This document shows positions 1 to 7,945 of a DNA stretch of 49,679 nucleotides, piece by piece. Source of the stretch: Endozoicomonas numazuensis (GTDB lineage: Bacteria; Pseudomonadota; Gammaproteobacteria; Pseudomonadales; Endozoicomonadaceae); assembly GCF_000722635.1 (NCBI RefSeq), contig NZ_JOKH01000003.1, forward strand, positions 10,690 through 60,368. The letters run 5' to 3'. The notes beneath the pieces were generated by a model. That model did no database searches and was not told the DNA's origin. It worked only from the letters and a program-made list of their open reading frames with translations. The position numbers and the translations under genes were made by a program. Within the stretch, counting starts at the first letter, position 1, and the number at the start of each line of letters is the position of its first letter.

Positions 1-126
1 CATCGCTCGTCGGCTTCTCGCTAGCTCTTTCTCCGCCGTGACAGCATTTTCTCGTCAGATCCATGCAATAAGCATGAATATGACGAGAAAATGTGTCAGC
101 CAAAAAAATAGCAGAGCGAGAAGCTC
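1..126. repeat. nested inverted repeat at window start
   Basis: An outer pair (CTTCTCGCT at 14-22 and AGCGAGAAG at 115-123) encloses a long inner pair (40-57 with 81-97, sharing ATTTTCTCGTCA and its complement with one bulge), which in turn encloses ATGC/GCAT around 63-75. Transcribed on either strand this would fold into a two-tier hairpin. It lies beyond the 3' end of cysH and may be a terminator, a REP-like element or the edge of something outside the window. Confidence 0.5.
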
Positions 127-153
127 AACACTTTATGAAATTTCCGGGCTAGG

Positions 154-181
154 AGGCTACCAAGTTTTAACTTGATAGCCT
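154..181 (-). terminator. hairpin downstream of cysH
   Basis: A 13-bp stem with one mismatch (154-166 with 169-181) and a two-base loop lies 28 bases beyond the cysH stop. There is no clear U-tract on the cysH strand, so it may be an mRNA-end stabiliser rather than an intrinsic terminator. Confidence 0.4.
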
Positions 182-208
182 GCTCTTAAATGTTTTCTAT
201 CTAATAGA

Positions 209-829
209 TCAGGACACCGAAGTGTGTAACCCACACTCCCGATTACCAATGACTTTAGTCGGATCGTAATAATCTTCCTCAATAGGAAGATCATTCATCA
301 CCAGGTACTCTTCAATGTCCAGCTCTGTCCAGTTCAGCAGAGGGGCAACACGGTAATAGCCATCTTTCGTCTCACTCACCACTTCAAGACCCTGTCGGAA
401 AGCGGTTTGATCCTTACGGATAGCTGTTAACCAGTAATCTGGCGAAAAGGTTTGCATGGCTCTACCGAAAGGCTCCAGCTTTACCTGCCGGGTAAATTCA
501 TCATGCTCAGGCGTATCCACTTCAGGAACGCCCCCCATAATGGCATCACGATAGGCGCGGCTGTACTCCGGGTGATAAACCTGAATATTGAGTTCAAGCT
601 TTTGAATCAGATCTCGGGCAAAACGATAAGTCGCTTGGGTACCATACCCAGAATCAATCCAGACTACGGGCAAATCCGGTTGAATCTGAGTGGCCATATG
701 CAAAATAGCAGCTTCATGAGGTCCAAAGTTGGTGGTGACCACCGGCTTCTCAGCTTTTTGCAAAGCCCAGCGGATAATCTCTTGCGGAGAGAGCTCTGCG
801 AGCTCCCGGTTAATACTCCCCAGATCCAT
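209..829 (-). CDS. cysH: phosphoadenosine phosphosulfate (PAPS) reductase CysH
   Basis: Reduces PAPS to sulfite with thioredoxin as electron donor in assimilatory sulfate reduction; cytosolic. The protein carries the nucleotide-binding SGYGTQATYRFA region in its first half and ends in the family signature ECGLH, whose cysteine (about residue 199 of 206) is the catalytic nucleophile. The paired Cys-Cys motifs that hold the [4Fe-4S] cluster of APS reductases are absent, so a PAPS-type enzyme is favoured. I place the start at the ATG at 829 because GGGGGA lies about 7 bases ahead of it; an in-frame ATG at 847 has no such site. No other cys gene is adjacent. Confidence 0.93.
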   Translation of the reverse strand: MDLGSINRELAELSPQEIIRWALQKAEKPVVTTNFGPHEAAILHMATQIQPDLPVVWIDSGYGTQATYRFARDLIQKLELNIQVYHPEYSRAYRDAIMGGVPEVDTPEHDEFTRQVKLEPFGRAMQTFSPDYWLTAIRKDQTAFRQGLEVVSETKDGYYRVAPLLNWTELDIEEYLVMNDLPIEEDYYDPTKVIGNRECGLHTSVS

Positions 830-1058
830 TGACGTCCCCCGAAACATTTATTCTTTAACCCAAAGCAGGCATTTGTGTCATGGTTTACGCCGAACTATAG
901 GTGAAGAAGCTCCCTCGAAGCAATGGAGTACCTAGAACATATCTTTCTTTGGAAATAGTTTGTTGGACTAATGCCCCAACACTCGAAGGCAGAAGATCAC
1001 CTATCCTTTGAAAGTCAGATGGATACAAACAAGTCAGAACCGCAGACACATCAGTAGT

Positions 1059-1397
1059 TCACTGAGTCGAACGCCTGACTTCAAACAAGGCGCCCCCCAG
1101 AACCCGACGATAGATCGTCATCTGGGTGCCAAAGCGCTTCAGGCCATCTTCTCTGAGAGTGGGAGCATACTCTTTAAGATAGTTATCCAAAGCTGCTTGA
1201 TTTTCCAACCGGTAGGTTACAGAAAAGCCTGTGCGCTCTGAGTGCTCGTCCAGCCGGTCATCCAGCTTTATCAACGAGATAGAGGCTTTTTCAAAACCTT
1301 CCAGGGTTACTATCTGAGTAGCATGCTCTTTTAGCCAGGTAAGAAAAGGCCTTTCGATTGAAGCCTCAACCAGACAATTCACTTCATAAATGATCAA
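1059..1397 (-). CDS. DUF4286 family protein
   Basis: A small (112-residue) cytosolic protein with the DUF4286 pattern: an N-terminal IIYEVNC strand, a WLKEHA helix and a C-terminal FGTQMTIYR segment; its function is unknown to me. The reading frame extends upstream to an ATG at 1445, but the likely start is TTG at 1397: GGGGAAGG precedes it, the family begins at this point, and the TTGA overlaps the TGA stop of the upstream cupin gene. That four-base overlap suggests translational coupling with the thiol-dioxygenase gene. Confidence 0.75.
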   Translation of the reverse strand: MIIYEVNCLVEASIERPFLTWLKEHATQIVTLEGFEKASISLIKLDDRLDEHSERTGFSVTYRLENQAALDNYLKEYAPTLREDGLKRFGTQMTIYRRVLGGALFEVRRSTQ

Positions 1398-2044
1398 GCG
1401 CCACCTTCCCCATTTATGAGTTGTCCCTGTGCCAAACCCGACCACTGCTCTGAAGCCGTCACTTTCATATACCGGCAGCCGGCATCATGACTAAAAAGGG
1501 TAAACACATCGAGTACCACAGCGCCCTCTGGACCCGCAGTCACCTGATGAACATTATCTCGATGTCGGGACAAACTGGCCATACGGCCTTCTGTCATCCA
1601 CGCCTGAGCAGAAGGCTGCAACACCATCCCTTCAAGAGTCTGCTCCAGCAAGTCGTAGTTACGTGTAGTCACCTCTCCCCCAAGCACTCTCATAACGCCA
1701 TTGCAATCACTGTGGTCATGGTAGGGAATGTAGCCATCGGGCTCAAACATCAGAAAACAGAACTCAACCGAACCTGCTCGCTTCCGGCAAACCCGGACTC
1801 CCTCCCCTTGAGGGTGAACCTGAAAAAGCGCTGGATCGGGTATTGCCACCTTATCCAACATCATTAATCGCCCCATCACCCAGAGCAGGTACGATTCCTC
1901 CTCAATGGCATCGGGCTTTTTTAGACTGCCAGCCTTTTCGGCAATTTCAGAAAGAACATCCTCCGTACACTGGGAGAAAGCATCCCTCTGGGTCAGACGA
2001 AATGGCCAGATATTGCGCGTTAGATTGATCATCCAGGAATCCAT
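1394..2044 (-). CDS. cupin thiol dioxygenase, PCO/ADO-like (cysteamine or cysteine dioxygenase family)
   Basis: A cupin of 216 residues. The segment YIPYHDHSDCNGVMRVLGG is the first cupin motif with an HxH iron-ligand pair, and DNVHQV further on supplies the third histidine, as in the PCO/ADO thiol dioxygenases that oxidise a terminal or free thiol to sulfinate using Fe(II) and O2. Substrate (cysteamine, cysteine, 3-mercaptopropionate) cannot be told from sequence. An AAGAGA stretch precedes the ATG. It is the first gene of a coupled pair with the DUF4286 gene, and cysH lies further along the same strand, giving a loose sulfur-metabolism neighbourhood. Confidence 0.75.
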   Translation of the reverse strand: MDSWMINLTRNIWPFRLTQRDAFSQCTEDVLSEIAEKAGSLKKPDAIEEESYLLWVMGRLMMLDKVAIPDPALFQVHPQGEGVRVCRKRAGSVEFCFLMFEPDGYIPYHDHSDCNGVMRVLGGEVTTRNYDLLEQTLEGMVLQPSAQAWMTEGRMASLSRHRDNVHQVTAGPEGAVVLDVFTLFSHDAGCRYMKVTASEQWSGLAQGQLINGEGGA

Positions 2045-2252
2045 ACTATCTCTTGGCTATGGTGCACTTACTTTTGGGTAAAATGTGCAACACCACAGCG
2101 GCTTCAGCGATCACTGCTGATCAAGTAAAGACCAATCTTTCGGTTTTAACCAAATTCCAAAAAAATATTACTCACCTGAAAGCATTGAACTGACTGACAG
2201 GCCAGAATGAATGTACTTTATTGAGCGAAACACTACGTTAAATCATCTTCAT

Positions 2253-2888
2253 CTATAACTTTCGTACTACATGTAAACCATGACGCACCGGTAACAGAAT
2301 ATTATCCAGGTCAGTCCTTGAAGAAAGATAGTGGTTGAGTTCAGCGATCACCTCATCCCGCTCATCTTGTGGGTCCAGAACCCCTCCTTTCCAGAGAGCA
2401 TCATCAACAACAATCACCCCCCCTTTCTTCAACATGGGAAGAATCAGTTCCAGATATTCAAAATACTTTTTCTTGTCAGCATCAATAAAAACAAAGTCCA
2501 GCTCTCCCTCGATAGTGGGAATAGTTTCAAGAGCCTTTCCGAAAAGCACTTTCAATTTATGAGCATGGGACGACCGATCAAAAAACTCTTCGGCAATGGC
2601 AATGGCTCTTGGATTCGTTTCACAACAAAAAATTTCGCCATCATCAGGCAAAGCTTCAGCCATAGACAAGGCTGCATAGCCCGTAAACATGCCAATTTCC
2701 AACACTCTCTTACTGCTGCTCAGGGCCACCAGCATTTTCAGGGTTTGACCCACCATACGCCCGGACATATTCCCCGGATAGCGAGTCCGGTCTTCTGTAG
2801 CCTGCGTCAGCTCTCTCAAAAGTGGGGACTCACCACCAGTAATATCGTGGCAATATTGTTCAATATCGGGATTAACAATGACCGTCAT
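2253..2888 (-). CDS. SAM-dependent O-methyltransferase (caffeoyl-CoA OMT type, Methyltransf_3)
   Basis: 211 residues, the usual length for bacterial members of this class I methyltransferase family. SAM-binding motif I reads VLEIGMFTGYAALSMA; the acidic ribose contact is in CCETNPRAI, and the metal-binding aspartates are in FVFIDADKKKY and VIVVDDALW. It is expected to methylate a catechol-like hydroxyl in a divalent-metal-dependent reaction; the natural substrate is unknown. The start is firm: AAGGAAAGG lies 2-3 bases before ATG. It stands alone, 208 bases from the cupin gene on the same strand. Confidence 0.85.
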   Translation of the reverse strand: MTVIVNPDIEQYCHDITGGESPLLRELTQATEDRTRYPGNMSGRMVGQTLKMLVALSSSKRVLEIGMFTGYAALSMAEALPDDGEIFCCETNPRAIAIAEEFFDRSSHAHKLKVLFGKALETIPTIEGELDFVFIDADKKKYFEYLELILPMLKKGGVIVVDDALWKGGVLDPQDERDEVIAELNHYLSSRTDLDNILLPVRHGLHVVRKL

Positions 2889-2984
2889 GGCCTTTCCTTA
2901 ACTGCATGAATCACTCAATTCTACCAAGAGCCAGCTGAGCAAAAAATGCCTACTGCATTTTAATCATCCTCCTCTCTGGGACTC

Positions 2985-3155
2985 ATGGTAGGATTTCTCG
3001 AACTCCGTTTACTTGAGAGCTCTTCCGAACGAACGATACTGCAAATAGAACTAAAGCTGGAAGCAGAAGTTTTTCACTCCTGGCAGAATAGACACCAGAC
3101 TCTATTGGTATTCGGGGAGACTGATCATGATCAATACGACGAAGTTTTGGAGTAA
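2985..3155 (+). CDS. possible small protein, 56 residues
   Basis: An ATG-to-TAA frame of 56 codons directly ahead of the SelW-like gene, beginning MVGFLELRLLESSSER and ending DQYDEVLE; acidic, with no signal peptide or membrane segment. Only a weak GGGA lies near the start, and I recognise no family. It fills most of the otherwise empty 294-base gap and ends 27 bases before the next gene, so a short two-gene unit is possible. It could equally be a chance frame. Confidence 0.35.
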   Translation: MVGFLELRLLESSSERTILQIELKLEAEVFHSWQNRHQTLLVFGETDHDQYDEVLE

Positions 3156-3182
3156 CAAATTCAACTCACAAGGCAGTAAACC

Positions 3183-3464
3183 ATGTTAGACAAACCCATT
3201 GTAGAAATAGAGTATTGCAGCCAGTGCCAATGGTTGTTGCGTTCTGCCTGGCTGGCTCAGGAGCTGCTCAGTACCTTTAACACAGACCTTGGAGAAGTCA
3301 GACTGAAACCAGGAACCGGCGGTATCTTTATCATCACCCTGAATGGCAAACAGATCTGGGAAAGAAAGCAGAACGGCGGCTTCCCTCAACCCAAACAGAT
3401 CAAGCAGAAAGTTCGTGACCTGATTGATCCTGAACGAGATCTCGGACACAACGACCGCCCCTGA
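3183..3464 (+). CDS. SelW/SelT/Rdx-family thioredoxin-fold protein (Cys form)
   Basis: 93 residues with the Rdx-family layout: an initial strand IEIEYC followed by the CSQC redox motif at about residues 12-15, a helix AWLAQELL, a basic strand EVRLKPGTGGIF and the closing GGFPQPKQIKQ. Bacterial members use Cys-x-x-Cys where animal SelW has Cys-x-x-Sec. A small cytosolic thiol-redox role is inferred; no partner is known. AAGG lies 9 bases ahead of the ATG. A short GAGCCC/GGGCTC hairpin (3497-3517) follows. Confidence 0.85.
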   Translation: MLDKPIVEIEYCSQCQWLLRSAWLAQELLSTFNTDLGEVRLKPGTGGIFIITLNGKQIWERKQNGGFPQPKQIKQKVRDLIDPERDLGHNDRP

Positions 3465-3595
3465 GACCCTTGATACTTCTAAAGCCCTATGAATAAGAGC
3501 CCTTAACAAATGGGCTCAAGTATCACTCCCATCTTTAGATGCTCTGATGCTGGCAGATACAAGCACTATCGGATGACAAATGAAGAGCTCTCTTT

Positions 3596-5686
3596 ATGGC
3601 AATAGGAATGGGAATGGGAATGGGCATGGGCATGGAGTCTGCTGGCTCAACACATGTTTATGACAGGGCCAGAAACTGGCGTGACCAGCTGATCAAACTG
3701 GATGTGACTGATTTAAAGGAAAACGTAGGCGTCACCCCTGGCGGCAGAGAAGTTTTAGTACTGAAAGAATCCGAGAACAGAGGCTGGTTGTCATACATTC
3801 CTTTCAATCCGTGGAATAGTCGCAGAACCCAAGACAACGGGGCCAGCAATAGCATGCTCTCGGATATTCAACTGATGCAACGAAGAGCCTCACAATTAAA
3901 TGACATGTACCTTCTCAATACTGAAGAGGGTTCTGAACCTCAAAACCAATCCATCACCACTGGCAAACAATATCTGCATGTTTTGCAGGACCTTATGGGC
4001 TCTCAGGCGGGTCAAATGCTGCTCATGGAATCCACACTGGAAGGCCTTTTGCAGACACTGTCAGAACCCGAAGGCGTTGCCCATGTTGCCGATGAACTTC
4101 AGCACTGCCTGACTCGATATCTGTCTGCCTCACGTCGACAGAATGAAGACACCGCAGACAGTCTCACTAAAATGCAGACTCTGCTCTATAACTGGATCGA
4201 TGAACAATCTAATCAGGTCAACTCAGATTCAGCACGAAGAGCCCTGGATCAGATCAATAAAGAAGTTCAGTCATTGTTTGAAAGTTATGGCAAGGCTTTA
4301 GATGTGCATGAGAGCCTTGTTGCAAACTCTGTCAGCAACCACTTATTTGTAGCTTCAGAGGCTGTCGCCCCTGAAACCAGAATCGTTCAAAGTACACAGA
4401 TATCTGAAACGTCAACTCAGCCCGCCAGCAAGGAGTCGTTTTTTCAGGAACTGCAAGCCGTTATGCGATCTTCAGAAGGGATGATTCAACGAATGAACAT
4501 CCCGGAAAAGTACCCGAATGGCCGGCAAATGTTGCTGGATGACCTGGAAATAGCAAAAGAAGCTCTAAAGGAAGAGCTCCACTCTCAAGAGATGTCACCT
4601 GCAGCATTGCAAAGCTGGTATACCGCCAGCAGGCAAAGACTGCTCAAAATGCAGGACACTATGTATCTTGCTGTTCGTTCTCCTGACAGACCACCAGCCT
4701 CTTATCCAGCAAGACGAGGCCTCTACAACCGCTATAGGGACTGCCCATTTAATTCTCATGCTCAGGCATTAGCCCATTCAGGATGGAGTGACTATTTCCT
4801 CCACCGTTTTTTACCATCGGTACCTTTACCCGGACCCAAACCTGTCGTCGATCAATCACAACTTGAAAATATGGAAGCCGCTATTACCAAGAACAGCCAA
4901 CAAAAAGCAGAGCTATCAGAACGACTGACTTCCATTAACACCGCAATTAAGTCCTACGATGAACAGATAGAAACCATCAATGTCAAAATGAGAGCTTTAC
5001 CGAAACCGGCGGAATTAAGAGATCACTCTCAAACTGAACGACAAAAATCCATGAATGAGCGTTTTGCTCTTGCCAATCAAAAACAAGAACCCACTGAAAA
5101 GCGGGGCCAGCTACTTCTTGAAAAAAAATCACTGGAAGCTGAAGAAATAAGAATTCATGAGGAAAGTCGCTCTCTGGCCAATGAACAAAGAACAGCCCGA
5201 CGACAGTTCGACACTGATCGCAGGGAACGACAGAGCACCTGGGACAGAGCCAATAACCAGTACCAGGATTACCTTCGCAAGCTGTCTCTGCAAACAAGCT
5301 GGCTTCAAATATTGGAGCAACTTCGAGACACCCGTAGACACGACGCAACTTCACTGGCACCGGCCTATGATACTCATCAACAAATTGAAGGTATCGATAA
5401 CCACTATGGTGGGATTGTCCCCATGGAATACAGCTTAAATGAAACCCTGCTTGATCCTAGAAACGAACAATCCAGACGAACATTTAACGAGAATGAATGC
5501 GGACTCTATAAATGGGGAGGGCACGATCACTGGACTTTTCTGATCGTGAATGAGCATGGAGAAGTGGATAGAATAAACGACTCTCAGTGCACCCGCAGCA
5601 AGTTTGCCAGCAAACAGGCCATGCTGGACTATTTCAGTGAACCTGGACGCTACATCAAGGAACAGCTGACAGCAGTACACTCTTAA
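3596..5686 (+). CDS. orphan 696-residue protein with Gly-Met repeat N-terminus and coiled coil
   Basis: I do not recognise a family. The protein opens with MAIG and then four Gly-Met repeats encoded by GGAATG/GGCATG hexamers, so several in-frame ATGs could serve as starts. There is no signal peptide or membrane segment. Residues about 420-590 are a charged coiled coil (KAELSERL, QTERQKSMNERF, RTARRQFDTDRRERQ). The C-terminal 90 residues (GLYKWGGHDHWTFLIV, RINDSQCT) look globular and rich in aromatic residues. It is flanked downstream by a strong hairpin and a copy of the 168-bp repeat. Size, isolation and composition fit the large lineage-specific proteins of host-associated Endozoicomonas; an effector role would be speculation. 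Confidence 0.75.
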   Translation: MAIGMGMGMGMGMESAGSTHVYDRARNWRDQLIKLDVTDLKENVGVTPGGREVLVLKESENRGWLSYIPFNPWNSRRTQDNGASNSMLSDIQLMQRRASQLNDMYLLNTEEGSEPQNQSITTGKQYLHVLQDLMGSQAGQMLLMESTLEGLLQTLSEPEGVAHVADELQHCLTRYLSASRRQNEDTADSLTKMQTLLYNWIDEQSNQVNSDSARRALDQINKEVQSLFESYGKALDVHESLVANSVSNHLFVASEAVAPETRIVQSTQISETSTQPASKESFFQELQAVMRSSEGMIQRMNIPEKYPNGRQMLLDDLEIAKEALKEELHSQEMSPAALQSWYTASRQRLLKMQDTMYLAVRSPDRPPASYPARRGLYNRYRDCPFNSHAQALAHSGWSDYFLHRFLPSVPLPGPKPVVDQSQLENMEAAITKNSQQKAELSERLTSINTAIKSYDEQIETINVKMRALPKPAELRDHSQTERQKSMNERFALANQKQEPTEKRGQLLLEKKSLEAEEIRIHEESRSLANEQRTARRQFDTDRRERQSTWDRANNQYQDYLRKLSLQTSWLQILEQLRDTRRHDATSLAPAYDTHQQIEGIDNHYGGIVPMEYSLNETLLDPRNEQSRRTFNENECGLYKWGGHDHWTFLIVNEHGEVDRINDSQCTRSKFASKQAMLDYFSEPGRYIKEQLTAVHS

Positions 5687-5702
5687 GTCCGTTCTGATAA
5701 AT

Positions 5703-5740
5703 GGCAAGAAGTCCTGGGATCATTACCAGAACTTCTTGCC
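5703..5740 (+). terminator. hairpin after the 696-residue protein gene
   Basis: A perfect 10-bp stem GGCAAGAAGT/ACTTCTTGCC, continued after one mismatch by CTGG/CCAG, starts 17 bases after the stop. There is no long T-run, so it is either a weak intrinsic terminator or a 3'-end protecting hairpin. Confidence 0.5.
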
Positions 5741-5757
5741 TTGGGTCCAACAGCCTC

Positions 5758-5925
5758 CTAGGAGACTGACCGAGAATAGCGTCCGAGCATAAAATTCAGT
5801 AGAACGAGTCAGCTTTTTCACTGAATTTGTGCGAATAGTTGACCTATTTAAGCAAATTCAGTGGAAAAGATGGCCGTTCTTTCTGGATTTTAGGCCGGGC
5901 TGTCTATTCTCGGTCAGCCTCCTAG
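5758..5925 (-). repeat. 168-bp palindromic repeat, copy A
   Basis: Full-length copy of the dispersed element, in the opposite orientation to copies B, D and E. Its ends are inverted copies of CTAGGAGGCTGACCGAGAAT (one mismatch on the left here). The final CTAG supplies the TAG stop codon of the convergent ygiM gene (5922-5924). The bases just outside the left end (GCCTCCTAG) read like the end of a second copy, suggesting a tandem or nested insertion. Confidence 0.9.
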
Positions 5926-6620
5926 ATCCAATCCGACGATGGTTTCTTGCGGAAACGAACCATAGGTAGGAACAACCCAAGCAGAATACCAATAATAATG
6001 GTTCCTCCTCCGTAGAGGTACCAGCGCATACTGGCACTTCGAACTAACTGGTTATTCTCTGCTTCTACTACTTCAATGCGGCTTTTCAACTGAAGATTTT
6101 CTTCCATCAGTTGTTTGTTGCGACGATCCAGAGCCTGGGGATCGGCTGTGGCTTCTCGCAGGGAAATAAATTCAGAGGTCTTCTCATCCAGCAATCCTGT
6201 GGCTTCTTCAAGAGAACCTTTGACGCTGTTGAGCTCTCCCTCAGTCGATGACAGTTCAACTTTAAGAGCAGTATTCTCACTGGTCAGCTGTGTCACTCTT
6301 TTCAGCTCTATTGGCAACCGCTCCCTGGCTGGCTGCTCGGCCACCAGATATTGACTGGGGATAAAACCCTCCAGGCCATCTGCGGTTTTGATTTTGCTAA
6401 AGCCTTCTCCGGCATCAGCTTCCAGAACAGTCATTCTCAAACCGGTTTTCAGTCCACGATGCAAAATCCGGTACTGATTCCCCGGACCTGCCCGCAGCGG
6501 CACATAAACAACATCCGTCACATAACGGGTTTCTGCCTGAACCGGTTCTGCCTGAACCATTGAACCCAGCAGTACAATACCACTGAGGGATAAAAACAGT
6601 TTGCGTAAGGGTAATTTCAC
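5922..6620 (-). CDS. ygiM: TIGR04211/YgiM-type SH3 domain protein, membrane anchored
   Basis: About 232 residues: an N-terminal signal sequence ending near VQAE, a bacterial SH3 domain (RYVTDVVYVPLRAGPGNQYRIL, then GFIPSQYLV), a coiled coil (QLTSENTALKVEL to EAENNQLV), one C-terminal membrane helix (YLYGGGTIIIGILLGLFLP) and a short basic cytoplasmic tail. This order is that of YgiM, a periplasmic SH3 protein of unknown function. The frame opens at TTG 6650, but GTG at 6620 has AAGAGAGAA just ahead and gives a normal signal peptide, so I use it. The last codon and stop overlap the repeat copy A terminus. Confidence 0.85.
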   Translation of the reverse strand: MKLPLRKLFLSLSGIVLLGSMVQAEPVQAETRYVTDVVYVPLRAGPGNQYRILHRGLKTGLRMTVLEADAGEGFSKIKTADGLEGFIPSQYLVAEQPARERLPIELKRVTQLTSENTALKVELSSTEGELNSVKGSLEEATGLLDEKTSEFISLREATADPQALDRRNKQLMEENLQLKSRIEVVEAENNQLVRSASMRWYLYGGGTIIIGILLGLFLPMVRFRKKPSSDWI

Positions 6621-6723
6621 GTTTTCTCTCTTAACCAAGCTGCCCTGCAATTACGATTCCTCAACCAGGGCGGGAAACCTGTCAGGACTTCAGTATAAGC
6701 TTGACAGGCTTCCGGAAGGAAAA

Positions 6724-7023
6724 TCAGGGGAGTACTTTCTTGAAAGGCTTCACACTAACGGACTGATAAACGCCTGCTGCCACATACGGGTCTGCATCAG
6801 CCCATACCTGAGCTGCTTCAAGGCTGCCAAATTCCGCAATAACAATACTGCCGCTGAACCCAGCCTCACCCGGGTCATTACTGTCGATAGCAGGACATGG
6901 ACCTGCCAGAACCAGACGTCCCTGAGCTTTTAATTGCTCAAGCCTTTCCAGATGAGCCGGCCTGGCAGTTTTGCGCAAAGACAGACTGTTTTCAACATCT
7001 TCACTGATGACTGCATACAGCAT
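6724..7023 (-). CDS. yciI: YciI family protein
   Basis: 99 residues with the compact YCII ferredoxin-like fold: [30 protein letters not shown] holding the conserved active-site-like histidine, then AGPCPAID and the GSIVIAEF and DPYVAAGVY segments. Family members are proposed to be small enzymes; the reaction is unknown. Its ATG directly follows the yciB stop (0 spacing), so the two are cotranscribed and probably translationally coupled. The yciB-yciI pairing is conserved in gammaproteobacteria. Confidence 0.93.
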   Translation of the reverse strand: MLYAVISEDVENSLSLRKTARPAHLERLEQLKAQGRLVLAGPCPAIDSNDPGEAGFSGSIVIAEFGSLEAAQVWADADPYVAAGVYQSVSVKPFKKVLP

Positions 7024-7599
7024 TTATTTTTCCTCAGCCTGTATATGCCTGGAAATAACCAGGAACTGCAAGACGACAAAGACAAAAGTGAGAATCAGGC
7101 TACCAAAAACCTTAAAATCTACCCAGAACTCATGGAAGGTAAAGGCGACAAAAAGGTTAGCAGCACCCAGCAGGGTAAAGAATACGACCCAGCTGAGATT
7201 CATACGAATCCAGATTTCTCCTGGCAGGGTGATAGCATGCTCCATCATTCTTTGAACCAGAGTTTTCTGGCCAATAAACTGGCTACCCAGGAAAGCGGCA
7301 GCAAAGATCCAGTTAACAATGGGTGCTTTCCATTTCAGGAAGTTCTCATCCTGAAATGCCAGGGTCATCCCCCCAAATAAAACAACAGCCCCCAGAGTGA
7401 TAGCCTGACTTTTTTCCAGCGTTTTATTTTTGATGAAGCTGCCACCGTAAACAATGACAGAAGCGACAATCAAAAACAGGGTGGCACTGAATGGGCCACC
7501 CACTTCCATGGAATTACCGGCCACATCCACCATTCGGGGGTCCATCTTGTAGACCGTAAAAAAGACAATCAGTGGAATAAAGTCAATCAGTTGCTTCAT
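7024..7599 (-). CDS. yciB: inner membrane septation protein YciB (IspZ/septation protein A)
   Basis: 191 residues, normal length. Five or so membrane helices are visible: IPLIVFFTVY, ATLFLIVASVIVYGG, ITLGAVVLFGGMTLAF, IVNWIFAAAFLGSQF and the C-terminal VFGSLILTFVFVVLQFLVI. The N-terminus MKQLIDFIPLIVFFTVYK is the family hallmark. YciB is linked to envelope maintenance and septum synthesis and interacts with divisome and elongation proteins in E. coli. It is the first gene of the yciB-yciI unit, transcribed away from the divergent yciV. Confidence 0.95.
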   Translation of the reverse strand: MKQLIDFIPLIVFFTVYKMDPRMVDVAGNSMEVGGPFSATLFLIVASVIVYGGSFIKNKTLEKSQAITLGAVVLFGGMTLAFQDENFLKWKAPIVNWIFAAAFLGSQFIGQKTLVQRMMEHAITLPGEIWIRMNLSWVVFFTLLGAANLFVAFTFHEFWVDFKVFGSLILTFVFVVLQFLVISRHIQAEEK

Positions 7600-7945
7600 A
7601 TTAAACCAGTTGGGTTACCTTACGATTTACTGCAATTTTTCATTGATGGCGACTCACTGTCACCCTGTATATACCGGTTACCATTGGAGATGCGAGCAGT
7701 CAGTCACCTCACATCGTCAATGGTGATCGGTCTGGTTCTTACTCAAACCTGAGATCCAGACAAATACAGCATTGAAAATGTATCAAGCCCATTAAATTAA
7801 CATGCAGTTTACTATGGAACCGAATCATTTCCATGCTTTGCTGGCTCCAACCTGCCAACTTTTTAAAAGCCTTTACAGTTCTCTCCTCTGCTCAGGGCCG
7901 TTTAGTGATAAAGTGTACTGACAGTTACTACTTATTTGTATCGCA
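7600..7945. other. divergent intergenic region yciB / yciV
   Basis: 346 bases without a convincing gene. It must hold promoters for both directions; an A/T-rich stretch near 7755-7800 is a candidate. No operator-like palindrome stands out. Confidence 0.5.

Noticed and set aside
149-160. CTAGGAGGCT near cysH as a sixth copy of the 168-bp element
   Set aside because: Only the first ten bases match; the rest follows a different hairpin.
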